Below are positions 1 to 6,203 of a stretch of 8,733 nucleotides of DNA, piece by piece. Position 1 is the stretch's first letter, and each line of letters opens with the position of its first letter. A model generated the notes under the pieces. It ran no database searches. It had not been told where the DNA came from and was given only the letters and a program-made list of their open reading frames with translations. The translations under genes and the position numbers were made by a program. Source of the stretch: Spirochaetaceae bacterium (lineage in GTDB: Bacteria; Spirochaetota; Spirochaetia; DSM-27196; SLAA01). The stretch lies in the NCBI GenBank assembly GCA_003564775.1, contig PXEI01000007.1, forward strand, positions 1 to 8,733, given 5' to 3'.

Positions 1-120
1 GCTCAGATTGTCCGGATCACGCTGGAAGCTGGAAAAGGCATTGTTGGTGAATATGTCTTCACAGGCAGTGAAGAGCAGCATGAGCAGTAGGACACTGAAT
101 AGGTACCGAGTTCGCAACAT
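1..120 (-). CDS. N-terminus of a predicted lipoprotein (partial, runs off the left edge)
   Basis: Forty codons are open from an ATG at 120 to the window edge, so only the start of the protein is present. It begins MLRTRYLFSVLLLMLLFTAC: two early arginines, a hydrophobic core at residues 7-17, then FTAC with Cys20. This is a lipoprotein (type II) signal peptide of the relaxed kind seen in spirochaetes, so the mature protein should be lipidated on Cys20 and membrane-anchored. A good Shine-Dalgarno AGGAG lies at 129-133, 8 bases before the ATG, which fixes the start. The mature part begins EDIFTNNAFSSFQRDPDNLS and does not point to a family. The gene follows the outer-membrane barrel gene on the same strand after 71 bases, suggesting an envelope role. 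It is too short for a standard 60-codon cut-off but has every mark of a real gene. Confidence 0.82.
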   Translation of the reverse strand, partial: MLRTRYLFSVLLLMLLFTACEDIFTNNAFSSFQRDPDNLS

Positions 121-155
121 ATCTGGTACTCCTATCGACCATTTTGGTGAGGATC

Positions 156-161
156 ATTATA
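156..161 (-). promoter_or_regulatory. Possible -10 element for the lipoprotein gene
   Basis: Read on the minus strand this is a perfect TATAAT, about 23 bases before the lipoprotein Shine-Dalgarno site and 35 bases before its ATG, in the 71-base gap after the barrel gene. No convincing -35 box lies 16-18 bases upstream, so this is a half-promoter that may give the lipoprotein some expression independent of the upstream gene. Inference from one hexamer only. Confidence 0.3.
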
Positions 162-191
162 CACCATGACACCCCACTAGATCAGTTCCGG

Positions 192-1415
192 CTAGAACCG
201 GATGCCAAACTCAAGGGCCGCACCAGCGCTACTGGTATCACCTTGCTGCTTTCCAAGCTCCCGCCCGTAAAGTGCCATATTCAGATCAAAGAAGAACAGT
301 CGCAGCCCAACACCGCCGGTAGGGCGCCCCTGGTTTAACCCGGCACGCAGAGAGAAAAACTGCATGAGTTCAAGCTCCCCCCCTACATGGGTGCGGGTGA
401 GAAAAGACTGACTCCCGGTACCAGATGGGTCCGCCCAGCCCAGGGGGTCACGCAGCTCAAAATGCAGCTGTGGACGGGCAACTTCCCATGGACGCGGTGC
501 CCACATGAGGCCAATGTCAAAACGAGTAGGAATGATGTGTCGGCCAGCCGGAATGTACCCTTCCTCACCCTCTCGCTTCTCAGCTGGAAGGGCGCCGTTG
601 GAAAGGCTTTCGTTAACCTCTGCCAGACTGTGCTCGGAATAGTTAAGGCGCGTATCGCCTAAATGCCGCCCGGTCAGTCCCAGGGTGAAGTCGCGGTACT
701 GGAGCAAGAGCCCGGCATCAAGAGCAAAGCCGTAACCGTTGAGAGAACGGGTAATGTCTTGGTAGCTTTCGTCAGTCTCGCCCGGCACACCAAGATAGTT
801 CTGCAAGGCCGCGTCGGATGCGTCATTGTCAAACAGGGAGCGAACACGCACAAAAGGGCGTACCGAGCCACCGACTGCAACCTGAACCGGCCCAAGCTCA
901 AAGGGAAAGCCCAAACCGCCGACAAAGCTGATCTCGGAAGTGGTGGTGCCGGTAATTCCTCCCGGGAGTTGTTCACCAAAGAAGTATGAGTCCGACGCAA
1001 AGCGCAGGCCAATACCCAGTCCGCCACCGACATATCCAACTCCACCGGCAGCCCCTACGCCCATACCGTTGCTCGACAGCTGCTTTTCAACACGCTTGAG
1101 GGTGGCTTCATCCTCTATATCGTCATCACCAAAAAAGAGCTGCATAGACTCAAGCGCCCGTGTTGGACTGCTGTGTATCCAGCCCTGCAGATTAAGTAAC
1201 GTGAACTCGCCCTGGCCAAGGGCAAAGGTGGCAGGATTTATGAAGAGAGAACGATATCCACGCGCCGAGGCCACGCTGGAGTCCCCCTGCGCCATAAGCA
1301 CCGGATCAAAAACCGCTACCGGAGCTTCCCGTACCGTGTTTGCCGAAAGCGAGCCTGCAGTGAGCATGAGTATGATAAAGAGTAGTGAGACTGCGCGAGT
1401 GGCACGAACAGGCAT
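192..1415 (-). CDS. Predicted outer-membrane beta-barrel protein, FadL/UPF0164-like
   Basis: A 407-residue protein with a clear Sec signal peptide: basic start (R4, R7), hydrophobic core at about 9-20, likely cleavage after SLSA at residue 25. The mature region is rich in alternating aromatic/hydrophobic and glycine-rich strands and ends in ...EFGIRF, a terminal phenylalanine typical of barrels recognised by BamA. An NPA motif at residues 60-62 (SLFINPATFALG) resembles the N-terminal NPA of FadL-type channels and related spirochaetal barrel families. I infer an outer-membrane location and perhaps transport of a hydrophobic compound; no substrate can be read from the sequence. AAGGA at 1421-1425 sits 5 bases before the ATG. 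The neighbours, a secreted TPR protein upstream and a lipoprotein downstream, fit an envelope cluster. Barrel call fairly firm; family call tentative. PorV/TraF-like barrels are the main alternative. Confidence 0.85.
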   Translation of the reverse strand: MPVRATRAVSLLFIILMLTAGSLSANTVREAPVAVFDPVLMAQGDSSVASARGYRSLFINPATFALGQGEFTLLNLQGWIHSSPTRALESMQLFFGDDDIEDEATLKRVEKQLSSNGMGVGAAGGVGYVGGGLGIGLRFASDSYFFGEQLPGGITGTTTSEISFVGGLGFPFELGPVQVAVGGSVRPFVRVRSLFDNDASDAALQNYLGVPGETDESYQDITRSLNGYGFALDAGLLLQYRDFTLGLTGRHLGDTRLNYSEHSLAEVNESLSNGALPAEKREGEEGYIPAGRHIIPTRFDIGLMWAPRPWEVARPQLHFELRDPLGWADPSGTGSQSFLTRTHVGGELELMQFFSLRAGLNQGRPTGGVGLRLFFFDLNMALYGRELGKQQGDTSSAGAALEFGIRF

Positions 1416-1435
1416 AAATTTCCTTGTTCCTAGTT

Positions 1436-1464
1436 CTTATACTGTATAATCGGCAAGATATCAC
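1436..1464 (-). promoter_or_regulatory. Candidate promoter of the barrel gene with a symmetric -10 region
   Basis: On the minus strand GTGATA (1459-1464, 4 of 6 matches to the -35 consensus), a 17-base spacer and TATAAG (1436-1441, 5 of 6 matches to -10) precede the barrel gene, giving a leader of roughly 14 bases. The -10 region lies in TTATACTGTATAA (1437-1449), a perfect inverted repeat around one central base. It therefore also presents TATAAT (1445-1450) on the plus strand, with TTGTTC 15 bases upstream of that. The element may fire in both directions. Consensus matching only. Confidence 0.38.
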
Positions 1465-1530
1465 GAGACACGTAGGATTTCGAGGAGTGAAATCAAATGA
1501 TCGTGAATAGGCACCGGGGCGCTGGCGATG

Positions 1531-2160
1531 TTATCCGCCAACAACCGCCTGTACCCGCGCCAGACCTTGCAGCGCAGCGGTGTGATTGGGGTTTATGTCC
1601 AGAGCCTGACGATAAGCTGCCTCGGCATACTCATGGTCATTAATCTGCTCACGAACGAATCCAAGGCGAACCCACCAGTTGATGTTTTCATTGTTGTGAT
1701 GCAGAGCTGTGGTTATTGCGATATCGGCTCGGTTGTACTCGCCCATTCGAATGAACAGTTCGCCCATATTGAAGAAAACCTGCGGGATATGGACTCCCTG
1801 GGGTTGGATAGCGGTGTACTGCTGGTACAACTCGAGCGCTCGTTCATTGTTGTTCAGTCTGAAGTTGGCCTCTGCCACGATATGAACAATTCGATGGTCA
1901 AAACGTGCAATTGCAAGGGCACGATTCCCGTACTCCAGCGCCTCTTGATTGCGATTCTGAGCCAACAAGCTCCAGCCCAACACGCTGTAGGCATTCATGT
2001 TGCGCGGCATCTGGTCAATTTCCGCGAGCGTAGCCTGTACCGCAGCGTTATACTGACCACTACGAAACAGCTGTAAGGCATCTGGCGCCTGAGCAACCGC
2101 AAGGGCGGTGACCCCCACAAACAACAGCGCCGCAATTCCGGCGATAACTCTTTGTCTCAT
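1531..2160 (-). CDS. Secreted TPR-repeat protein
   Basis: A 209-residue protein. I take the start as the ATG at 2160 because it begins MRQRVIAGIAALLFVGVTAL, a textbook signal peptide with likely cleavage after AVAQA (about residue 25), and because GGGAGGGG lies about 9 bases upstream. The same frame stays open to an ATG at 2334, but that would bury the signal peptide and overlap the bactofilin by 152 bases. The mature protein is helical, with about five tetratricopeptide-like units near residues 29-55, 56-89, 90-122, 127-160 and 161-194. The last two are the most regular (MGEYNRADIAITTAL; EYAEAAYRQALDINP). TPRs are protein-protein interaction scaffolds; nothing here names a partner. The gene follows the bactofilin after 22 bases, so the two are almost certainly co-transcribed. 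No lipobox cysteine, so probably periplasmic. Function unknown. Confidence 0.87.
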   Translation of the reverse strand: MRQRVIAGIAALLFVGVTALAVAQAPDALQLFRSGQYNAAVQATLAEIDQMPRNMNAYSVLGWSLLAQNRNQEALEYGNRALAIARFDHRIVHIVAEANFRLNNNERALELYQQYTAIQPQGVHIPQVFFNMGELFIRMGEYNRADIAITTALHHNNENINWWVRLGFVREQINDHEYAEAAYRQALDINPNHTAALQGLARVQAVVGG

Positions 2161-2182
2161 ACGAACGCTCCCCTCCCAGGGC

Positions 2183-2557
2183 CTATTTTCGTTCCGCTCG
2201 CCGTTCAAGGGGCGGCATACTACAGTTACCGTTGAGTCGACATCCGCTCTGGACAATAAGGTCCGGTGCAAACACGCTCCCGTCAAGTTCCGAACCCGAA
2301 AAAAGCTCAATACGCTCGGCCGCATGCACCTCACCCATGAGGGTTCCCTTCACGCTGATACGCCCGGCGTGAATAGTAGCGTTTACTCGAGCACCAGGAT
2401 TCACGTATACATCGCCCTTGGACTCAATACGACCTTCAAGACTGCCTTTAATCACAAGGCCGTCTGAAAAACTGAGTTCACCCTCAAACTCTACATCCTC
2501 AGCCAGCACGGTCTCCATTTCACTTTCTTCAATCTGGCGTACGCGTAAATCGCTCAT
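2183..2557 (-). CDS. Bactofilin (polymer-forming cytoskeletal protein)
   Basis: A 124-residue protein matching the bactofilin family (formerly DUF583). Charged N-terminal and C-terminal tails flank a central core at about residues 20-110 made of short hydrophobic/glycine repeats of the right-handed beta-helix type (IKGSLEGRI, VYVNPGARVNATIHAGRISVKGTLMGEV, IELFSGSELDGSVFAPDLIV). Bactofilins assemble into nucleotide-independent filaments under the inner membrane and organise cell shape, peptidoglycan enzymes or, in spirochaetes, envelope architecture and motility. The protein has no signal peptide or membrane span, so it is cytoplasmic, possibly membrane-associated. Length is usual for the family. 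AAGGGG at 2563-2568 lies 5 bases before the ATG and a good promoter is just upstream. The secreted TPR gene follows after 22 bases, suggesting a scaffold that works with an envelope partner. The family call is firm; the specific role is inferred. Confidence 0.93.
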   Translation of the reverse strand: MSDLRVRQIEESEMETVLAEDVEFEGELSFSDGLVIKGSLEGRIESKGDVYVNPGARVNATIHAGRISVKGTLMGEVHAAERIELFSGSELDGSVFAPDLIVQSGCRLNGNCSMPPLERRAERK

Positions 2558-2579
2558 CTCTGCCCCTTCTGCTTTCTGA

Positions 2580-2609
2580 ATACTAGATTGCGGCCGAGAC
2601 CCGTGTCAA
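2580..2609 (-). promoter_or_regulatory. Sigma70-type promoter for the bactofilin-TPR unit
   Basis: On the minus strand a perfect TTGACA (2604-2609) is followed by an 18-base spacer and TAGTAT (2580-2585, 4 of 6 matches to TATAAT). It would start transcription near 2573, leaving a leader of about 15 bases that contains the bactofilin Shine-Dalgarno site. It sits in the 81-base gap after the dehydrogenase stop, so the bactofilin and TPR genes need not depend on the dehydrogenase promoter. An imperfect stem (2603-2610 with 2616-2624, one bulged base) overlaps the -35; it lacks a T-tract, so I do not call it a terminator. Confidence 0.5.
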
Positions 2610-2638
2610 GCGTTTCTTGCACACCTAAGCGTGAGTCC

Positions 2639-3355
2639 CTATATCTTGTCCGCAATGCGGTCAAAGGCATCTCTGAGCCGACGGCGTACATCTGCGGTAT
2701 AGGGGTTGTGCCGCTGCAGATCAAGAAAAAGCTGCTCCGGGTCGTTGCAGGGCTGTTCTACCAACTGCAGAATACGGGTGTAGCCGAGCGTGGCAATGGG
2801 ACTTGACTCGAGCTGCAGCTCGCCAAGTACCCGCCCAATAAGGTGCGTTATGCCCTGGGTCGATGCCGCAACTCTGTCATGTTCCTCGGCGCTCATGGAG
2901 TGCACCTCTAGGCCAAGGGCTTCAAACTCATGGTGCCAAAAGGCCTCCCTCTCCGCGTCTACCCGCACCGGCGAGTACACCATTGGAAGGCGGGCGTTGG
3001 GTTCACGTGCGGAGTCCGGCCCAAACATAGGGTGAGTACCGATTATTTCTACCTCTGCCGGAAGCAGACGCTCCATGAGCTGTACCGGGTACATCTTCAC
3101 CGAGCAGGTGTCGAATACCAACGCCCCGGCAGGCAGAACCATCGCGAGCTCTTCCAGTACCGGCCCCATAGCCGATATTGCAACACACAGGAACAAAGCA
3201 TCGCACTCTGCAAGATCCTCCAGACTGCCGCGACGTACACCCTCGGGGGTATCACGCGTGCTGGAACGATTTGCGGCGGTAACTTCGTACCGCGTTGCGA
3301 GCATCTCCGCCCAAAAGGCGCCAAAACGCCCGAGACCATACACACCGACCTGCAT
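2639..3355 (-). CDS. tyrA: Prephenate/arogenate dehydrogenase family protein (TyrA)
   Basis: A 238-residue single-domain TyrA-type enzyme, expected to catalyse the NAD(P)-dependent oxidative decarboxylation of prephenate (or arogenate) in tyrosine synthesis in the cytoplasm. Residues 7-12 (GLGRFG) form the Rossmann dinucleotide loop. FDTCSVK at 81-87 and GTHPMFGP at 106-113 are family hallmarks, with His108 the catalytic-type histidine, and THLIGR at 170-175 carries a second conserved His171. The HPMFGP form and the N29-R30-S31-S32 after beta-2, instead of an acidic residue, resemble plant arogenate dehydrogenases and suggest NADP; both are inferences. No chorismate mutase or ACT domain is attached. 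The Shine-Dalgarno region before the chosen ATG is weak, although the Rossmann fold begins immediately and homologues start the same way. It is divergent from pta, and no other aromatic-pathway gene lies in the window. Confidence 0.87.
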   Translation of the reverse strand: MQVGVYGLGRFGAFWAEMLATRYEVTAANRSSTRDTPEGVRRGSLEDLAECDALFLCVAISAMGPVLEELAMVLPAGALVFDTCSVKMYPVQLMERLLPAEVEIIGTHPMFGPDSAREPNARLPMVYSPVRVDAEREAFWHHEFEALGLEVHSMSAEEHDRVAASTQGITHLIGRVLGELQLESSPIATLGYTRILQLVEQPCNDPEQLFLDLQRHNPYTADVRRRLRDAFDRIADKI

Positions 3356-3385
3356 TCCGGCATCATAGCCTGCTTTTGCCCCGTG

Positions 3386-3406
3386 CTACAACATGGAACT
3401 TTCCTC
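3386..3406 (-). promoter_or_regulatory. Strong Shine-Dalgarno site with two-codon minimal frame (ATG TTG TAG)
   Basis: On the minus strand GGAGG (3402-3406) stands 8 bases before ATG at 3392-3394, which is followed by TTG and then TAG at 3386-3388. The ATG is in frame with the dehydrogenase start 39 bases downstream. The best ribosome site in this leader therefore serves a start that terminates after two residues. It could act as a start-stop leader tuning reinitiation, be a remnant of a longer N-terminus, or be chance. Confidence 0.35.
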
Positions 3407-3424
3407 CAGAGTTTGTTTCAAAGT

Positions 3425-3452
3425 TTGACAATTCTCGGCTCTGTGCTACTAT
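3425..3452 (+). promoter_or_regulatory. Sigma70-type promoter of pta-dapB-dapA
   Basis: A perfect TTGACA (3425-3430), a 16-base spacer and TACTAT (3447-3452, 5 of 6) precede pta. The predicted start near 3459 gives a leader of about 30 bases with GGAGG at 3478-3482, 8 bases before the ATG. An imperfect inverted repeat at 3413-3431 (TTGT, TT, CAAA, G, TTTG, ACAA) covers the -35 and could be an operator, although AT-rich sequence makes this weak. There is no lysine riboswitch or attenuator: the leader is too short. Confidence 0.62.
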
Positions 3453-3490
3453 ATGCCATCATTTTATACCGATTCGCGGAGGTTCCCGTT

Positions 3491-4486
3491 ATGGCATTTA
3501 TCGATCGCATGCGCAGCAAGGCGCAGCAATTACAGAGAAAACTGGTACTACCTGAGGGCACCGAGCCCCGTACCATACAGGCAGCTCGCATTCTCACCGA
3601 CGAGAAGCTGGTGGCCAAGGTGACGCTCATTGGCTCACCGGATGCAGTTATTGAGGTTGCGAAACAAGAGGGCGTATCCCTGGACGGGATCGATGTCGTA
3701 GACCCGGCCGCCTCACCGGACAAAGACCGCTATGCCGCCGAGTACTACGAACTGCGGAAGCACAAAGGACTAGATGAGGCAGGCGCAGCACGACACATAG
3801 TCGAACCATTGAACTGGGCCGCTATGATGGTTCGGCTCGACGATGCCCACGCCATGATTGCGGGAGCAGAGAACTCAACCGGCAACGTGTTGCGGGCCGC
3901 ATTGGCAATTATCAAGACCAGCCCCGGCACCAAGGTAGCGTCCAGCTGTTTTGTCATGCAGATGAAAGACACCAAATGGGGAGCCGACGGCCACATGATC
4001 TTTGCCGACTGTGCCACGGTACCCGACCCCGATGCTGCAGGTTTGGCCGAGATTGCCATTGCAGCAGCCGAGAGTTGTAGCACCTTCCTTGAAGTTGAGC
4101 CGAGTGTTGCACTCCTCTCGTTCTCTACCAAGGGCTCGGCAAGTCACCCGGCTGTCGACAAGGTGGTACAGGCGCTGGAGATTGTGAAAGAAAAGGCGCC
4201 AAACCTGAAAGTAGACGGTGAGCTTCAAGCAGATGCAGCAATTGTTCCAGGAGTCGGAAGCAAGAAGGCGCCGGGCTCGGAAGTTGCTGGAAACGCCAAT
4301 ACCCTGGTATTTCCTGACCTTGCAAGTGGCAATATATGTTATAAACTGGTGCAACGACTTGCCGGTGCTGAGGCGTACGGCCCGTTCCTGCAAGGCTTTG
4401 CAAAACCGGTGAGTGATCTCTCCCGTGGCTGCTCGGTTGAGGATATTGTGAATACCTCTGCCGTCACACTCTGCCAGGGAGCATAA
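3491..4486 (+). CDS. pta: Phosphate acetyltransferase
   Basis: A 331-residue single-domain phosphotransacetylase, which reversibly converts acetyl-CoA plus phosphate to acetyl phosphate plus CoA. With acetate kinase it yields ATP and acetate in fermentation. Family signatures run along the whole chain: LPEGTEPRT (20-28), FADCA (171-175), SFSTKGSASHP (210-220), DGELQADAA (242-250), GNANTLVFPDLASGNICYKL (267-286) and DLSRGCSVED (309-318), whose Arg312 lies where the family has its CoA/phosphate-binding arginine. The length is that of the short form without the N-terminal regulatory DRTGG domain of enterobacterial Pta. The ATG is fixed by GGAGG at 3478-3482 and the homologous MAFIDRM start. The frame stays open far upstream, antisense to tyrA, but that extension is noise. 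It is first gene of a unit with dapB and dapA; acetate kinase is not in the window. Confidence 0.96.
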   Translation: MAFIDRMRSKAQQLQRKLVLPEGTEPRTIQAARILTDEKLVAKVTLIGSPDAVIEVAKQEGVSLDGIDVVDPAASPDKDRYAAEYYELRKHKGLDEAGAARHIVEPLNWAAMMVRLDDAHAMIAGAENSTGNVLRAALAIIKTSPGTKVASSCFVMQMKDTKWGADGHMIFADCATVPDPDAAGLAEIAIAAAESCSTFLEVEPSVALLSFSTKGSASHPAVDKVVQALEIVKEKAPNLKVDGELQADAAIVPGVGSKKAPGSEVAGNANTLVFPDLASGNICYKLVQRLAGAEAYGPFLQGFAKPVSDLSRGCSVEDIVNTSAVTLCQGA

Positions 4487-4507
4487 CGAAAAACAGGGAG
4501 TAACACT

Positions 4508-5281
4508 ATGAAGGTGCTGATCTGCGGCTACGGCCGAATGGGACAGGAGATTGAGGCAGCCCTGCTATCGCGGGGGCACGAGGTAACCGCTCGTGTTGAT
4601 CCAGATCCCAACCGCGGTGATGCACGCTCCCTCAGCGCCGAGCTGTTGAACGGTAGCGATGGCGTTATTGAGTTTTCCCTTCCAGGCGGCGTTGTTACCA
4701 ACGCCGCAATCTATTACTCCGCTGGAGTCGCGGCGGTCGTAGGCACCACCGGTTGGGAAGCCGACCGCGATGCGGTACGAGAGATCTACCACGCTGAGAA
4801 GGCCGGGGCGGCTCTGCTCTATGGATCCAACTTCTCCATTGGGGCAAACCTGTTCCGTGTAATGAGCGAGTTTGCTGCCCAGATCATTGGCCCTATTCAG
4901 GACTACGACGTCATGATGTTTGAAAAGCATCATAGCGGCAAACAAGACAGCCCTTCGGGTACCGCCATTACGGTGGCCGAGAGCGTCCTCAACGCGCACC
5001 CACGGAAAAACCGCATTGTAACCAACCGGCTTGACCGCCGCATTGAACCAAATGAACTGCATCTGGCCAGCCTGCGCGGCGGTTCGGTTCCGGGCACCCA
5101 CAGTGTAGAGTTTGATTCGCCAGCTGACACCATCAGCATAACGCACACCGCTCGTAACCGCGGGGGATTTGCGCTTGGAGCGGTTCTTGGTTTAGAATGG
5201 CTGTCGGGCCGCACCGGTTTTTTCTCGGTGGAAGAGTTTATTGAAGATGTTGTAGCACAGGCCCGGCGCACGCACGACTAA
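4508..5281 (+). CDS. dapB: 4-hydroxy-tetrahydrodipicolinate reductase
   Basis: A 257-residue DapB, the NAD(P)H-dependent reductase making tetrahydrodipicolinate, second step of the lysine/diaminopimelate branch. The N-terminal Rossmann domain opens with GYGRMG (7-12). VGTTGW (78-83) and GSNFSIGANLF (106-116) are conserved hinge/active-site segments. The substrate motif EKHHSGKQDSPSGTA (139-153) holds the paired His141-His142 and Lys145 that bind and protonate the substrate. RGGSVPGTHSVEF (190-202) is the C-terminal domain signature, with Thr198 where many homologues have Glu. The length is near the family's usual 240-275. The Shine-Dalgarno AGGGAG at 4495-4500 sits 7 bases before the ATG and the gap to pta is only 21 bases, so the genes are co-transcribed. 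In spirochaetes the product is probably needed for lysine and, depending on the peptidoglycan type, diaminopimelate. Confidence 0.97.
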   Translation: MKVLICGYGRMGQEIEAALLSRGHEVTARVDPDPNRGDARSLSAELLNGSDGVIEFSLPGGVVTNAAIYYSAGVAAVVGTTGWEADRDAVREIYHAEKAGAALLYGSNFSIGANLFRVMSEFAAQIIGPIQDYDVMMFEKHHSGKQDSPSGTAITVAESVLNAHPRKNRIVTNRLDRRIEPNELHLASLRGGSVPGTHSVEFDSPADTISITHTARNRGGFALGAVLGLEWLSGRTGFFSVEEFIEDVVAQARRTHD

Positions 5282-5289
5282 GAGTAGAT

Positions 5290-5315
5290 AGTAGAACCAG
5301 GCCAGTAGAACCAGG
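5290..5315 (+). repeat. Tandem direct repeat (two 12-base copies, 14-base period) before dapA
   Basis: AGTAGAACCAGG occurs at 5290-5301 and again at 5304-5315, separated by two bases, in the 46-base gap between dapB and dapA. The second copy runs directly into the AGGAAGGAG ribosome site of dapA. It looks like a small local duplication that lengthened the spacer; no regulatory role is evident. Confidence 0.7.
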
Positions 5316-5327
5316 AAGGAGCTCACA

Positions 5328-6203
5328 ATGTTCACAGGCGTCTTTACCGCGTTGGTAACCCCGTTCAATAAGGATGAGAGTATTGATGAAGGCGCCCTGC
5401 GCGCGCTGGTTGAGTTCCAGATAGAGAAAGGCGTCTCCGGCCTGGTTCCGGTTGGCACCACCGGTGAGAGCCCAACTGTCACGCATGATGAGAACATTCG
5501 GATTATTGAGATTGTTATTGATCAGGCAGCAGGGCGTGTCCCGGTTTGTGCTGGCACCGGCTCCAACAGTACCAAAGAAGCGGTGGACATGTCCCAACGT
5601 GCTCGTGAGCTGGGCGCAGCGGCAACCCTGCAGGTAGCTCCGTACTACAACAAACCAAACCAGGAAGGCTTGTACCGCCATTTTTCTACAATTGCCGACG
5701 CGGTGGACCTGCCTCAGATTGTCTACAACATTCCCGGACGCACCGGCAAGAATATTGAGACCGAGACGGTGCTGCGTTTGGCCAAGCACCCCAACGTCCA
5801 GGCCCTCAAAGAGGCATCAGGCAGCCTGCCCCAGATGATGGATGTTCTGGCAAAAAAGCCAAGCAGTTTGGCCGTGCTTTCGGGTGATGACAACCTGGCC
5901 CTGCCGCTTATTCTCATGGGTGGAGCTGGCGTAGTGTCGGTTGCAAGTAATCTTGCTCCGGCCGCAGTTGTGAACATGGTGAGCTCGGCGCTTGAAGGTC
6001 GCCTTGATCAGGCCCGCGCCGCCCACTATCGGCTGCTTCCACTCTTTAAAGCGATGTTTGTCGACACAAACCCTATCCCGGTGAAGTATGCCCTGCACGT
6101 CATGGGACGGGTGCAGCATGTGTACCGGCTGCCGCTCTGCCCGCTTGCCGAGGAAGACAAGCGCAAGGTTGAGCAGATCGTTCGCGACCTCGCGCTGGCC
6201 TAA
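5328..6203 (+). CDS. dapA: 4-hydroxy-tetrahydrodipicolinate synthase
   Basis: A 291-residue class I aldolase of the DHDPS family. It condenses pyruvate with aspartate semialdehyde, the committed step of lysine/diaminopimelate synthesis, supplying the substrate of DapB. Every catalytic residue is visible at the standard E. coli positions: Thr44-Thr45 in VGTTGES, Tyr107 in PYYNKP, Tyr133 and Arg138 in YNIPGRTG, and the Schiff-base Lys161 in ALKEASG. Full length for the family and a (beta/alpha)8 barrel plus C-terminal helices is expected, normally a homotetramer. A strong AGGAAGGAG ends 7 bases before the ATG. It is last in the pta-dapB-dapA unit. Its TAA (6201-6203) overlaps the TAG of the convergent rsmA gene, and I see no hairpin with a T-tract here. 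Confidence 0.97.
   Translation: MFTGVFTALVTPFNKDESIDEGALRALVEFQIEKGVSGLVPVGTTGESPTVTHDENIRIIEIVIDQAAGRVPVCAGTGSNSTKEAVDMSQRARELGAAATLQVAPYYNKPNQEGLYRHFSTIADAVDLPQIVYNIPGRTGKNIETETVLRLAKHPNVQALKEASGSLPQMMDVLAKKPSSLAVLSGDDNLALPLILMGGAGVVSVASNLAPAAVVNMVSSALEGRLDQARAAHYRLLPLFKAMFVDTNPIPVKYALHVMGRVQHVYRLPLCPLAEEDKRKVEQIVRDLALA

Noticed and set aside
940..1449. 169-codon open frame on the plus strand opposite the barrel gene
   Set aside because: It is rich in Pro/Ser/Arg in the pattern of a complementary-strand shadow, has no ribosome site, and the minus-strand gene has signal peptide and barrel features.
1519..1539. Hairpin TGGCG...CGCCA over the TPR stop codon as a terminator
   Set aside because: The stem is about 5-7 bp and no T-tract follows on the minus strand, so it does not qualify as an intrinsic terminator.
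2161..2334. 58-codon N-terminal extension of the TPR protein to an ATG at 2334
   Set aside because: It overlaps the bactofilin gene, would place a signal peptide in mid-protein, and the ATG at 2160 has a strong ribosome site.
2930..3490. The pta frame stays open for 187 codons upstream of its ATG, as if the protein were 518 residues long
   Set aside because: The extension is antisense to the well-supported tyrA gene, has no domain resemblance, and the ATG at 3491 has a promoter, a GGAGG site and the normal Pta N-terminus.
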